Origin: Solimonas sp040754295
GTDB taxonomy: Bacteria > Pseudomonadota > Gammaproteobacteria > Nevskiales > Nevskiaceae
DNA length: 64,000 nucleotides
Reading direction: 5' to 3'
Assembly: GCA_040754295.1 (NCBI GenBank)
Contig: JBFMCQ010000011.1
Span: forward strand, 1 to 64,000
In this document: positions 37,684-46,691 of the stretch, piece by piece
How positions within the stretch are numbered: position 1 is the stretch's first letter
How the letters are laid out: every line of letters starts with the position of its first letter
Notes under the pieces: generated by a model
Told to the model about the DNA's origin: nothing
Database searches by the model: none
The model's input: the letters and a program-made list of their open reading frames with translations, nothing else
Translations under genes and position numbers: made by a program

Positions 37684-40600
37684 AGCGCCAGGGACCTGAC
37701 GTGCACCACACGAGAAGAAGCAAAGCCATGACGCCTATGCACAAGCCGGAATCGGGGTCGCGCGCACGCGCTGCGTTCACCTATCTGCTGCTGTTCGTCT
37801 TCCTCTGGTCCAACATCCATCCGGCGTTGATGCCGGCCGCTGCGGCGGCCGGGCGGCCGGCGCGGGACGCGGCGCTGCATGTGCCGGCGGCGCAGGCCCT
37901 CGAACGGCTGCTCGGCGAGACCGCGGAAACGCTCGACCGTGCGCAGCGCAAGCTGGAGCGGCGCCAATCGGCAGCCGCGGAAAGGCAGGCGATCAAGGAG
38001 CTGCGGCAATGGCTGCGCGATCTCGACGGGCAGCTGGCCGACGAGTTCGCGGGCACCGAAAGCAAGCTGCGCGGCCGGGGGTTGGCGCCGCACATTCTCC
38101 AGCGCAACAGCGACGCGCTGAAGAGCGTGCGTGAGGCCATCGAGGCCTTGCAGGCCAAGCTGGAGAGCATCGATACCGCGGGCGACGACGTGCAGGCGGC
38201 GAGCCGTGTCGAGGAGGCCCGGGCGTACCTCGAGGCGCAGCGCGCACCGCGGCCGAACAGTGCATTCGATCCGGTGCGCGTGCCGTTCCAGATTCCGAGC
38301 ACGGAGCCGAAGCGCCCGCGGCAGACGCCCGAAGAGTTCGCCGCGCTGACGTGGCAGCGCAAGACCGAGCTCGCGGCACTGGGCGCGAGCGTCGGACTGC
38401 TCGCGGTATCCGGCGTCCCGCCCACGGGGCCGGAGCTGCTCGAGGGCACAGAGGACGTCCGGCTCGACGCGGCCGCCGAAGCGCTGGCCGGCGAGCTGAG
38501 CGGCAGCCCAGTCGAGATCTTCAACTGGGTGCGCAACAACATCGAGTTCGTCCCGAGCTTCGGCAGCATCCAGGGCAGCGCGCAGACGCTGGCGAGCCGC
38601 CGCGGCAATGCGTTCGATACCGCGTCGCTGCTGATCGCGCTGCTGCGCGCGGCCGAAATCCCGGCGCGCTATGTCTTCGGCACCATCGAGGTACCCGCGG
38701 CGGCGGCCCGAAACTGGATCGGCGGCGTCGCGCGCACCGAGGCGGCGATGCAGCTGCTGGCGCAGGGCGGAGTGCCGGTCGAGGCGATCTATGACGGCAA
38801 CCAGATCAAGGCGCTGCGGCTGGAGCACGTCTGGGTCGAGGCGCTGGTCGACTTTGCGCCAGGCCGTGGTGGTGCGCGCAAAGGCGCCGGCGATACCTGG
38901 CTCGCCCTCGACGCCTCGTTCAAGCAGTTCACGGAAACGGCGCCGCTGCCAATCGGCACGGAGGTCGCCCCGGATGCGCAGTCGCTGATCGGCCAGCTGC
39001 AGGCGAGCGCCCAGATCGACGAAGGCGAGGGGCGCGTCAGCGGCCTTGACGTGGCCGCGCTCCAATCCGGGCTCGACGCGTACGGCGAGCAGCTCGACGG
39101 CTACATCGCGAGCGTCAAGCCGAACGCGACGATCGGCGATGTCTTCGGCATGCGCAGCATCACGGCGCTCGAAGCGCCGGTGCTCGCGGCCGGTCTGCCA
39201 TACGAGCCCGTTGTCGAGGGCGCGCGCTTTGCCGCGCTACCGGATGCGCTGCGCTTCCGCCTGCGCACGCAGCTGTTCGCATCCCCGCTCGATCGCAGCA
39301 GCCAGCTGCCGGTACTGAGCCTGGAACGCTCGCTGCCGGCGCTGGCCGGCAAGCGGCTGACGCTGAGCTTCGGCGCGGCGACCGCGGACGATCAGGCCGT
39401 GCTCGACAGCTACTTTCCGCAGCGGCACGCAGACGGCTCGCGCGTACAGCCGGAAGAGCTGCCGCAGGAGATCCCGGGCTATCTCGTGCATGTGGCGGCG
39501 CAGCTGGCGCTCGAAGGTGAAGCGCCCGTCACGGGCGGCGACTTCGTGCTCGGCTCGGCGCTTGCGCTGACCACCGCGCTGTTCGATCCGGCGACCGGGC
39601 AGTGGCGGCAGGCCGACGACACGCTCTATGCCGGCGAGTATCAGGCGCTCGTCGTCGACGGGCAGGGCATCGCTGGCAGCGAGCTGCAGGCGCTGTCGGC
39701 GCGGCTTACGGCGACGCAGCTCAAGCTCGAGGCCGGCGACGAGGCGGGCTTGAGCCGCGAAGACCTGAGCGGCGAGCTGCTGCGGCAGGCGGCGCTGTCG
39801 TATTTCGCCGCCAACGATGCTTTCGCGCAGCTGTTCCAGCGCGTGGAGAACGTGGCCGCATACCGTCTGCCATCGCACGCGCGCGCCGTGGCAGCGCTGC
39901 AGCCGACGTACAACTTCGGCGTCCCGGTGAGCGTGAGATTCCCGGGCGTGGCGCTGCGCGTCGACCGCTTGATCGGCAGTGCGGCCACCAAGGCGGATGT
40001 CGTCGGTTCCGAAGAGGCCGCGGCCCACCAGCGGCGCAGCCTGGAACGCGGCTCGGCCTATGCGCATCTCGTACTCGAGAAGATCCTTGGCGACGCGGTG
40101 ACGCCGGGCGCTTCGGCGGTGCGTGCGCTGGCGGCCTCGATCGGCCTCGATCAGCCGATCCATCTGCTGACCCGCAGCAACGTCGACGCCGTGCTGCCCT
40201 TGCTCGAGCTGACCGCGGACGCACGCGACGACATCCGCGCGGCGACCTACGCCGAGCTACGTGCCGTCACCTCGCAGCTCCCGGTCACGCTCGGCGCGTG
40301 GACCGGCAGCGGCTACGTGCTCGCAGACGAAGCGACCGGCGCCGGCGACTACCGCCTGACCGGTGGCGCCACTGCGCTGCTCCATCGCAGCGGCGGCATG
40401 CCGTGGCTCGCTCTGGCCGAGCCCTATCAGGCCGCGGTTGCGGTGATCCCGGCGTTCGAGGGCGCGCGCGAGCTTGGGGAGGCGCAGTCGGTGCTGCTCG
40501 ATGAGCCGGGCAGCCTCGCCTGGTCGCAGTTCCCCGCCAGGCAGGAGCTCACCGCCGGGTTGTTCGGCGCGGAGTTGGGTCTTGTTCCCGCGCCAGCGGC

Positions 40601-43600
40601 TCTGCTGCAAGCCGTTGCCGTGCAGACCGCTGCGCTTGGCACCGGCACTGCCGACCAGCTCAGCCGCATCAACCGGGCGCCGGTGATTTTCAGTACCCCG
40701 GTGACCGGCGCGCAGGCGGGCGAGGCCTACCGCTATGCGCTGTCCGCGGCGGACCCAGAAGGCGATCCCCTGAGCTACTTCGTCGTCCGCGGACCGTCCG
40801 GTGTCGCGATCGACGGCACCGGCCTTGTCGCCTGGAACGCGCCGATTGCCGGCAGCTGGCCGGTCACGCTGCGCGTAAGCGACGGCACCCTCTTCGCCGA
40901 CCAGTCGTACACACTGCAGGTCGCGGAGGAGCCGCAGCCGCTGGCGGTCAATCTCAGCATCAACCCGCCGGTCGCGGATGCCGGAGCGGCAGTCACGCTC
41001 AGCGTGACGACGAGCGGCGGCAGCGGCGCGGTCGTCCGCAAAGTCACGGTCTACGGCCAGACGCTGGATGTACCGGCGACCGGCCAGGTACAGGTCACGG
41101 CGAGCAGCACGCCAGGTGCGTATCCGGTCGTCGCCACTGCCAGCGACGAGCGCGGCAGCGTCAGCGTGGAGGGCGCGCTCGGCGTCCGCGACCCGGCCGA
41201 TTCCACGCCACCGACGGCAACGCTCAGCTCGCCGGTACGCGACGCGGTGATCAAGTCACCGACCAACATCGTCGGCACCGCCGCCGACAACGCTGCGCTG
41301 GCGTACTACGTGCTGCTGCTGCGGCCCGCGGGAGCGGGGCCCGATGCGTGGTTCGAGATTGGCCGCGGCACCACGGCGGTCAACGCCGGCACACTTGGTC
41401 GCCTCGACCCGAGCACTTTGGCCAACGGCCTCTACGAATTGAGCTTGGTGGCTGTCGACGCCAACGGCCTCTCGTCGAGTGCGCTTCTACCAGTGGAGAT
41501 CGCCGGCGATCTGAAGATCGGCCAGTTCAGCATCAGCTTCGAGGATCTGAACATCGAAGCCGGCGGCATCCCGGTGCGCGTGACGCGCACCTACGACACG
41601 CGCCACAAGGACGAGAAGCTCGCGTTCGGCTACGGCTGGAGCGTCGACTATCAGGACGTGCGCCTGCGCAAGAACATGACGCTGGGGCTGGGCTGGAATG
41701 TCGTCAGCCAGGGATTCAATTTGTGCGTGTACGCGTCAGGCAAGCGCAAGGTCAGCATCGCATTGCCGGACGGCACGCTGCATCGCTTCGAAGCCGCCCT
41801 GCGGACTGAATGCCAGGGCTTCCAGGTGCCGCCGATCAGCGTGATCTTCAACGCCGTCGGTGATACGACGTCGAAGCTGGAGATCGTCAACCACCCCCGC
41901 GTCGAAGCCCGCGGCGGCGTGCTCTACGACTGGGACGAGCTCGACACCTTCAACCCGAAGCAGTTCAAGCTCACCACCGAAGAAGGCTACGCCTACTTCC
42001 TGCGCGAAGGCGTCGGCATCGAAAAGATCGTCGATCCCTTCGGTAACACACTGACCTACACCGCCAACGGTCTCGTCCACTCCAATGGCCGCAGCATCGC
42101 GTTCCCGAAGGACGCGCAAGGCCGGATCACCGCGATCACCGATCCTTCGGGCCAGAAGATCCGCTACGCCTACGACGCCAACGGCGACCTGATTTCCGTC
42201 ACCGACCGCGTCGGCCAAGTGAGCCGCCTGAGCTACAACCGCAGCCACGGTCTGGTCGACTACACCGACCCGCGCGGCGTGTCGGTCGTCAAGTACATCT
42301 ACGACGAAGAAGGCCGGCTGATCGCGACGGTCGACGCCGACGGCAACCGCATCGACGTCAACCACGACACCGATTCCAACCGCGAAGTGGTCACCAACCG
42401 CCGCGGCTTCACGACGACCTACATCTACGATAACGCCGGTAACGTCACAGAGCTGATCGACGCGCTCGGCAACGTCACCCGCTACACCTACGACGCCAAC
42501 GGCAACGAAACCAGTGTTACCGACCCGCTCGGCAACGTCACGCGGCGCACCTTCGACGACAAGAACCGCCAGCTCAGCGAGACCGATCCGCTCGGCAACA
42601 CGACCTCCTACAGCTACAACGGCCGCCTCGAGCCCGAGCCCGGCAGGATCAAGAGCACGACCGACGCCCGCGGCAACGTCACCAGCTACAAGTACCCGTT
42701 CGCGCACACCAACTACATCGAAGAGCCGCTGGGCCGCACGACGACGCTACGCTTCGACGCGGAGGAGGGGCATCTGACCAGCCTCAACGTCGGCGGCCTG
42801 TCCACGAGCTACGCCTACGACGCCAAGGGCAACCGCATCAAAGAAACCGACGGCGCCGGCTATGTGACGAACTACAGCTTCGACACCAACGGCCACGAGA
42901 TCGGCAGCCAGCGTGCTCGCACGAGGGAAGACGGCAGCGTCGTCACCGTCACCACGAGCCGCACCGTCGACGCCGAAGGCCGCGTACTGAGCCAAACCGA
43001 CGGCCTGGGTAACGTCACCAAGACCACCTGGCTCGGCGACAAGCCCGAAACCGAAACCGACGCCAAGGGCCAAGTTACCCGCTACGAGTACGACGGCAAC
43101 GCGCGCCTGGTCAAAACGACCTACCCGGACGGCACGACCGAAACCGTCGACTACGACGCCAACGGCAACGAGATCGCCCGGACCGATCGCGGCGGCCGAA
43201 CGACACGCTACGAATACGACGCCCTCGACCGGCTGACCAAGACCGTCCACGCGGACGGCAGCACCAGCGAGCAGCGCTACGACGCCGCCGGAAGACTGAC
43301 CGAAACCGTCGACGCCCGCGGCAACACCACCCACAACGACTACGACGCCGCCGGTCGCCTGATCCGGACGACCGACGCCCTCGGCCAGAGCATCGAATAC
43401 GGCTACGACGCCAACGGCAATCGCACCCGCCTCACCGACCCGAAGGGCAACCTCACCCAGTACGAATACGACGCCCTCAACCGGCTGGTCAAAACCACCT
43501 ACCCGGACGGCACCCAGACCCGCGTCAGCTGGACAACTTCAGGGCTCAAGGACACCGAAACCGACGCCGCCGGCCGCACGACCCGCTTTGGCTACGACGG

Positions 43601-45842
43601 CAAGGGCCAGCTGACGAGCGTCACGCAGACCGTCGACGGCGTCGATCAGATCACCCGTTACGAATACGACCAAGCCGGCAACAAGACCCAACAGATCGAC
43701 GCCCTGGGGCGGACCACCACCTGGGCCTACGACAACGCCAACCGCCCGATCAGAAGAACCCTTCCCGGCGGACAGATCGAAAGCTACGGCTATGACGCCA
43801 ACGGCAACCTGACCGCGCACACCGCCTTCGACGGCAAGGTGACGCGCTACGCCTATGACCCGAACAACCGCGAGATCGAAAAGACCCTGCCCGACGGTAG
43901 CAAGATCACCCGCACCTACACCCAATCCGGCCAGATCCAGACCGTCACCGACGCCCGCGGCACGATCCGCTACAGCTACGACGCGCAGGACCGTCTGACC
44001 CGCAAGCAAAGCCCCGAAGGCGAGATCCGCTACGCCTACGACGAAGCCGGCAACAAGACCAGCGAAACCACCGTCGTCCAGAACCAGACGCGGACCATCA
44101 CCTACGGCTACGACGCCCTGAACCGACTGGCGAGCATCACCGACGAGCAGGGCCAGCAGACCACCTACGCCTACGACGAGAACGGCAACCGGCAAAGAGT
44201 CAGCCGGCCCAACGATACGACGACGCTCTACGAGTACGACCTCAACAACCGCCTGACGCGCATCGCGCACACCAAGACCAGCACCGGAGCCATCCTCGCC
44301 GAGTACCGCTACACGCTCGCCGCCAACGGCCAGCGCACGCAGATCGACGAGTCGGACAGCCAGGGGCAAGTCCGCACCGTCGCCTACACCTACGACGACC
44401 TGCAGCGCCTGACCCAGGAGCAGGTCACCCACCGCGACCCGGCCAAGAGCTACATCACCGCCTACACCTATGACGCCGTCGGCAACCGCCTGACCAAGAT
44501 CGAGGATGGCGTTACGACGGCGTACAGCTACGACAGCAACGACCGGCTGCTGACCGAAACGACGGGAAGCACGCAGACCGTCTACGCCTACGACGCCAAC
44601 GGCAACACGACGAAGAAGGAGATCAAGGACAACGGTCAGACCCAGCTCGTCGCCCTCTACAGCTACGACAGCGACAACCGGCTAATCGAAGTCCGGCAGG
44701 GGCCGAGCGAACAAGCTGCGCCGCTGCTCGTCAGCTACCGCTACGACCCTGACGGCAATCGCACGAACACGACGCAGGCCGACGGAACGAGCATCGATTA
44801 CCTCGTCGATACGAACCGGCAATACGCGGAGGTGCTGGAGGAGATCCGGGCTACGCCGAGCGGCACGACCAGAATCGCCTACATCCATGGCGACGATCTG
44901 CTGGATCAAACCAGAGGCGGGCAGCGGACGTACTACCACCAGGATGGGCTGGGGAGTACGCGGGTGCAGACCGACAGGCAAGGCGCAGTCACTGACAGCT
45001 ATGCCTATGAGGCCTTCGGAAAGATCGAAGAACATGCGGGCGCATCTGACATCACGCACCTGTTTGCCGGCGAACAGGTCGACCCCAACACCGGTTTCTA
45101 CTACCTGCGTGCGCGGTGGATGAATCCGGAGGTGGGGACGTTCCTGACGCTTGACAGCTTCCAGGGAATCGCTGGCGATCCGCAGTCACTGCACAAGTAT
45201 CTATATACGAACGCGGATCCAAGCAATAGAGTTGACCCGACAGGGCACTTCTCTCTCGGCTCAGTTGGTGCGGGTTTGAACGCCTCTATCACCTTGGCGA
45301 CAAACGCTATCTCCACGTATAACTTCGTTATCGGAAATCCCGACTCAGAGTCGGTGGACGGTATCCCTTCGATCTGGGACCTGGTAATGACTTTTGCGGT
45401 TAAGACGGCCGCGTCACAACTCGGATATGCAGCGTATCCGACGCTAGTAAACGTCGTCTCGGCCGGTCCCATGGAAGACCATCATGTGATTCCAGTCTAC
45501 TGCTGTGGTGCGAGAACACAAAAGATCTTGGTCACGCTGCCGTTGAACGAACATCGCCGAATTCATCGAGAGCTTAACCGATTCGCAACATTGGTCAATG
45601 TCGCCGGGAAGGGGGTGGATCTGCTCGTGTACAAGAGGCCAACATCAGTCTTCAAGAAGACACCGTTGCAAAGACTTGGGCGCACTTCCGCAGGTAGGTC
45701 CGCAATCCTGGCCGGTTTGCAGACGTTCTATTTGGCAGACGGTTCCCTTGGCTCTGGGGCTCCGCCGATCCAAGCAGCGCTAGCAGTCGAAGGGCCGAGG
45801 TTTATAGGCAAGCACCATTCAGCTCCGAGGTGTCGCCGATGA
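37680..45842 (+). CDS. Transglutaminase-like / RHS-repeat protein with C-terminal HNH-like toxin domain
   Basis: A 2,720-aa exported polymorphic-toxin-type protein. It has a signal/anchor (about residues 30-56), an N-terminal helical region and a transglutaminase-like domain (about 274-420: EIFNWVRNNIEFVPSFGS, ASLLIALLRAAEIPARYVFG, LEHVWVEA, WLALDASFK). The expected Cys is Ala311 while His and Asp remain. Ig/cadherin-like domains follow (about 1000-1290), then an RHS entry (GGIPVRVTRTYDTRHKDE), many YD repeats (about 1480-2400) and the RHS core (THLFAGEQVDPNTGFYYLRA ... DPSNRVDPTGH) near 2460-2525. The last 195 residues are a distinct tip with EDHHVIPVY (His2601-His2602) and NEHRRIHREL (His2625, His2629), an HNH/HH-type nuclease pattern. 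The ATG overlaps the upstream stop and has GGGGAGG before it. Confidence 0.88.
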   Translation: MKRQGPDVHHTRRSKAMTPMHKPESGSRARAAFTYLLLFVFLWSNIHPALMPAAAAAGRPARDAALHVPAAQALERLLGETAETLDRAQRKLERRQSAAAERQAIKELRQWLRDLDGQLADEFAGTESKLRGRGLAPHILQRNSDALKSVREAIEALQAKLESIDTAGDDVQAASRVEEARAYLEAQRAPRPNSAFDPVRVPFQIPSTEPKRPRQTPEEFAALTWQRKTELAALGASVGLLAVSGVPPTGPELLEGTEDVRLDAAAEALAGELSGSPVEIFNWVRNNIEFVPSFGSIQGSAQTLASRRGNAFDTASLLIALLRAAEIPARYVFGTIEVPAAAARNWIGGVARTEAAMQLLAQGGVPVEAIYDGNQIKALRLEHVWVEALVDFAPGRGGARKGAGDTWLALDASFKQFTETAPLPIGTEVAPDAQSLIGQLQASAQIDEGEGRVSGLDVAALQSGLDAYGEQLDGYIASVKPNATIGDVFGMRSITALEAPVLAAGLPYEPVVEGARFAALPDALRFRLRTQLFASPLDRSSQLPVLSLERSLPALAGKRLTLSFGAATADDQAVLDSYFPQRHADGSRVQPEELPQEIPGYLVHVAAQLALEGEAPVTGGDFVLGSALALTTALFDPATGQWRQADDTLYAGEYQALVVDGQGIAGSELQALSARLTATQLKLEAGDEAGLSREDLSGELLRQAALSYFAANDAFAQLFQRVENVAAYRLPSHARAVAALQPTYNFGVPVSVRFPGVALRVDRLIGSAATKADVVGSEEAAAHQRRSLERGSAYAHLVLEKILGDAVTPGASAVRALAASIGLDQPIHLLTRSNVDAVLPLLELTADARDDIRAATYAELRAVTSQLPVTLGAWTGSGYVLADEATGAGDYRLTGGATALLHRSGGMPWLALAEPYQAAVAVIPAFEGARELGEAQSVLLDEPGSLAWSQFPARQELTAGLFGAELGLVPAPAALLQAVAVQTAALGTGTADQLSRINRAPVIFSTPVTGAQAGEAYRYALSAADPEGDPLSYFVVRGPSGVAIDGTGLVAWNAPIAGSWPVTLRVSDGTLFADQSYTLQVAEEPQPLAVNLSINPPVADAGAAVTLSVTTSGGSGAVVRKVTVYGQTLDVPATGQVQVTASSTPGAYPVVATASDERGSVSVEGALGVRDPADSTPPTATLSSPVRDAVIKSPTNIVGTAADNAALAYYVLLLRPAGAGPDAWFEIGRGTTAVNAGTLGRLDPSTLANGLYELSLVAVDANGLSSSALLPVEIAGDLKIGQFSISFEDLNIEAGGIPVRVTRTYDTRHKDEKLAFGYGWSVDYQDVRLRKNMTLGLGWNVVSQGFNLCVYASGKRKVSIALPDGTLHRFEAALRTECQGFQVPPISVIFNAVGDTTSKLEIVNHPRVEARGGVLYDWDELDTFNPKQFKLTTEEGYAYFLREGVGIEKIVDPFGNTLTYTANGLVHSNGRSIAFPKDAQGRITAITDPSGQKIRYAYDANGDLISVTDRVGQVSRLSYNRSHGLVDYTDPRGVSVVKYIYDEEGRLIATVDADGNRIDVNHDTDSNREVVTNRRGFTTTYIYDNAGNVTELIDALGNVTRYTYDANGNETSVTDPLGNVTRRTFDDKNRQLSETDPLGNTTSYSYNGRLEPEPGRIKSTTDARGNVTSYKYPFAHTNYIEEPLGRTTTLRFDAEEGHLTSLNVGGLSTSYAYDAKGNRIKETDGAGYVTNYSFDTNGHEIGSQRARTREDGSVVTVTTSRTVDAEGRVLSQTDGLGNVTKTTWLGDKPETETDAKGQVTRYEYDGNARLVKTTYPDGTTETVDYDANGNEIARTDRGGRTTRYEYDALDRLTKTVHADGSTSEQRYDAAGRLTETVDARGNTTHNDYDAAGRLIRTTDALGQSIEYGYDANGNRTRLTDPKGNLTQYEYDALNRLVKTTYPDGTQTRVSWTTSGLKDTETDAAGRTTRFGYDGKGQLTSVTQTVDGVDQITRYEYDQAGNKTQQIDALGRTTTWAYDNANRPIRRTLPGGQIESYGYDANGNLTAHTAFDGKVTRYAYDPNNREIEKTLPDGSKITRTYTQSGQIQTVTDARGTIRYSYDAQDRLTRKQSPEGEIRYAYDEAGNKTSETTVVQNQTRTITYGYDALNRLASITDEQGQQTTYAYDENGNRQRVSRPNDTTTLYEYDLNNRLTRIAHTKTSTGAILAEYRYTLAANGQRTQIDESDSQGQVRTVAYTYDDLQRLTQEQVTHRDPAKSYITAYTYDAVGNRLTKIEDGVTTAYSYDSNDRLLTETTGSTQTVYAYDANGNTTKKEIKDNGQTQLVALYSYDSDNRLIEVRQGPSEQAAPLLVSYRYDPDGNRTNTTQADGTSIDYLVDTNRQYAEVLEEIRATPSGTTRIAYIHGDDLLDQTRGGQRTYYHQDGLGSTRVQTDRQGAVTDSYAYEAFGKIEEHAGASDITHLFAGEQVDPNTGFYYLRARWMNPEVGTFLTLDSFQGIAGDPQSLHKYLYTNADPSNRVDPTGHFSLGSVGAGLNASITLATNAISTYNFVIGNPDSESVDGIPSIWDLVMTFAVKTAASQLGYAAYPTLVNVVSAGPMEDHHVIPVYCCGARTQKILVTLPLNEHRRIHRELNRFATLVNVAGKGVDLLVYKRPTSVFKKTPLQRLGRTSAGRSAILAGLQTFYLADGSLGSGAPPIQAALAVEGPRFIGKHHSAPRCRR
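43551..43835 (+). repeat. RHS shell segment duplicated downstream (copy A)
   Basis: This 285-bp segment of YD-repeat coding sequence is identical, by eye base for base, to 46331-46615. Exact identity in DNA whose own YD repeats differ from one another points to a recent duplication or gene conversion. Confidence 0.9.
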
Positions 45843-46141
45843 GTACCTTACCATGGCTTCGACTTGCTGCCCCTTATCGAGACGCAGAAGTCGCTCGTCT
45901 ACAGAGAGCCGGGTATGTGCAGCTTAGAGCCATCCTGGGATCCGTTCCGCTTAGGGTTCCAGAAGAACTCGAAAAAATTGGCTGTACGGCGACGCTTCAG
46001 ATCACAGAAAATAGAAGAAAGATTCTCGCGGTCACGGTGACCGTGATGGGGCCAGATGCTAAGTCTATGACGGCGGACGGGTTCAAGATCACCCCTCGAA
46101 ACAAGATTACGCCGATCTACGATGACGGATACGACGACTGA
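45839..46141 (+). CDS. Candidate immunity protein for the RHS C-terminal toxin
   Basis: A 100-aa soluble protein (MSTLPWLRLAAPYRDAEVAR ... TVTVMGPDAKSM ... ITPIYDDGYDD), acidic at the C-terminus. The ATG overlaps the RHS stop (ATGA). No family is recognised. A small gene directly behind a polymorphic toxin tip, translationally coupled and in the same AT-richer DNA, is the standard position of the cognate immunity gene; that is the only basis for the call. No signal peptide, so it would act in the cytoplasm, where a nuclease toxin would strike. Confidence 0.6.
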   Translation: MSTLPWLRLAAPYRDAEVARLQRAGYVQLRAILGSVPLRVPEELEKIGCTATLQITENRRKILAVTVTVMGPDAKSMTADGFKITPRNKITPIYDDGYDD

Positions 46142-46330
46142 AAAATACGAATTATGAAAAATGAAGGTATAGTGCTGGCCTGGATTTCCACGTCCCGAAG
46201 TTGACCTGACGCGGCATCGGTGTAGGACAGTTCATGCCGTCATGCGCAAGCTGCGATTGCTCCACCAAGGCACGGTGACAGACGCGTCGAAGATACCCAA
46301 GTCGATAGCTGGACGACCTCCGGCCTAAAG
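46142..46330 (+). other. AT-rich gap between the immunity gene and the RHS fragment
   Basis: It begins AAAAATACGAATTATGAAAA, far AT-richer than the chromosome. A short frame (HAVMRKLRLLHQGTV..., ending 46327) is open but I recognise nothing. The last 25 bp before 46331 resemble the sequence preceding 43551 but with several differences, so homology to the RHS shell begins there imperfectly. Confidence 0.4.
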
Positions 46331-46615
46331 GACACCGAAACCGACGCCGCCGGCCGCACGACCCGCTTTGGCTACGACGGCAAGGGCCAGCTGACGAGCG
46401 TCACGCAGACCGTCGACGGCGTCGATCAGATCACCCGTTACGAATACGACCAAGCCGGCAACAAGACCCAACAGATCGACGCCCTGGGGCGGACCACCAC
46501 CTGGGCCTACGACAACGCCAACCGCCCGATCAGAAGAACCCTTCCCGGCGGACAGATCGAAAGCTACGGCTATGACGCCAACGGCAACCTGACCGCGCAC
46601 ACCGCCTTCGACGGC
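46331..46615 (+). repeat. Orphan RHS shell fragment (copy B)
   Basis: An exact copy of 43551-43835 with an offset of 2,780 bp. It encodes about 95 residues of YD repeats but has no start, no RHS core and no toxin tip. Right of 46615 the sequence abruptly becomes the reversed 5' end of another gene, so this is a recombination junction. Confidence 0.9.
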
Positions 46616-46674
46616 CAAGTCACGGCAGCCAGGCTGGCGGCGCTGGTGGACAGCATGCGTTGTTTCGGCTTCAT
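46570..46674 (-). pseudogene. 5' stub of a gene truncated by the RHS fragment
   Basis: It starts ATG 46674 with a perfect AGGAGG ribosome-binding site, 18 bp after the pseudopilin stop and on the same strand, so it was the next gene of that operon. MKPKQRMLSTSAASLAAVTW looks like the beginning of a signal peptide; at 46615/46616 it runs into reversed RHS sequence and stops at 46570. Original identity unknown. Confidence 0.6.
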
Positions 46675-46691
46675 CGTTTCAGACCTCCTGG

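Noticed and set aside
42100..44900. Regularly spaced repeats, considered as a CRISPR array or satellite
   Set aside because: They are in-frame YD peptide repeats with degenerate DNA; unit length varies and no spacer/repeat pattern exists.
46142..46330. Transposase remnant in the AT-rich gap
   Set aside because: A short frame with AVMRKLRLL looked faintly like an IS110-family end, but the match is too short to support.
28685..46615. Integrative element bounded by att sites at tRNA-Arg
   Set aside because: No integrase gene and no second copy of the tRNA 3' sequence was found in the window, so only 'accessory region' is claimed.
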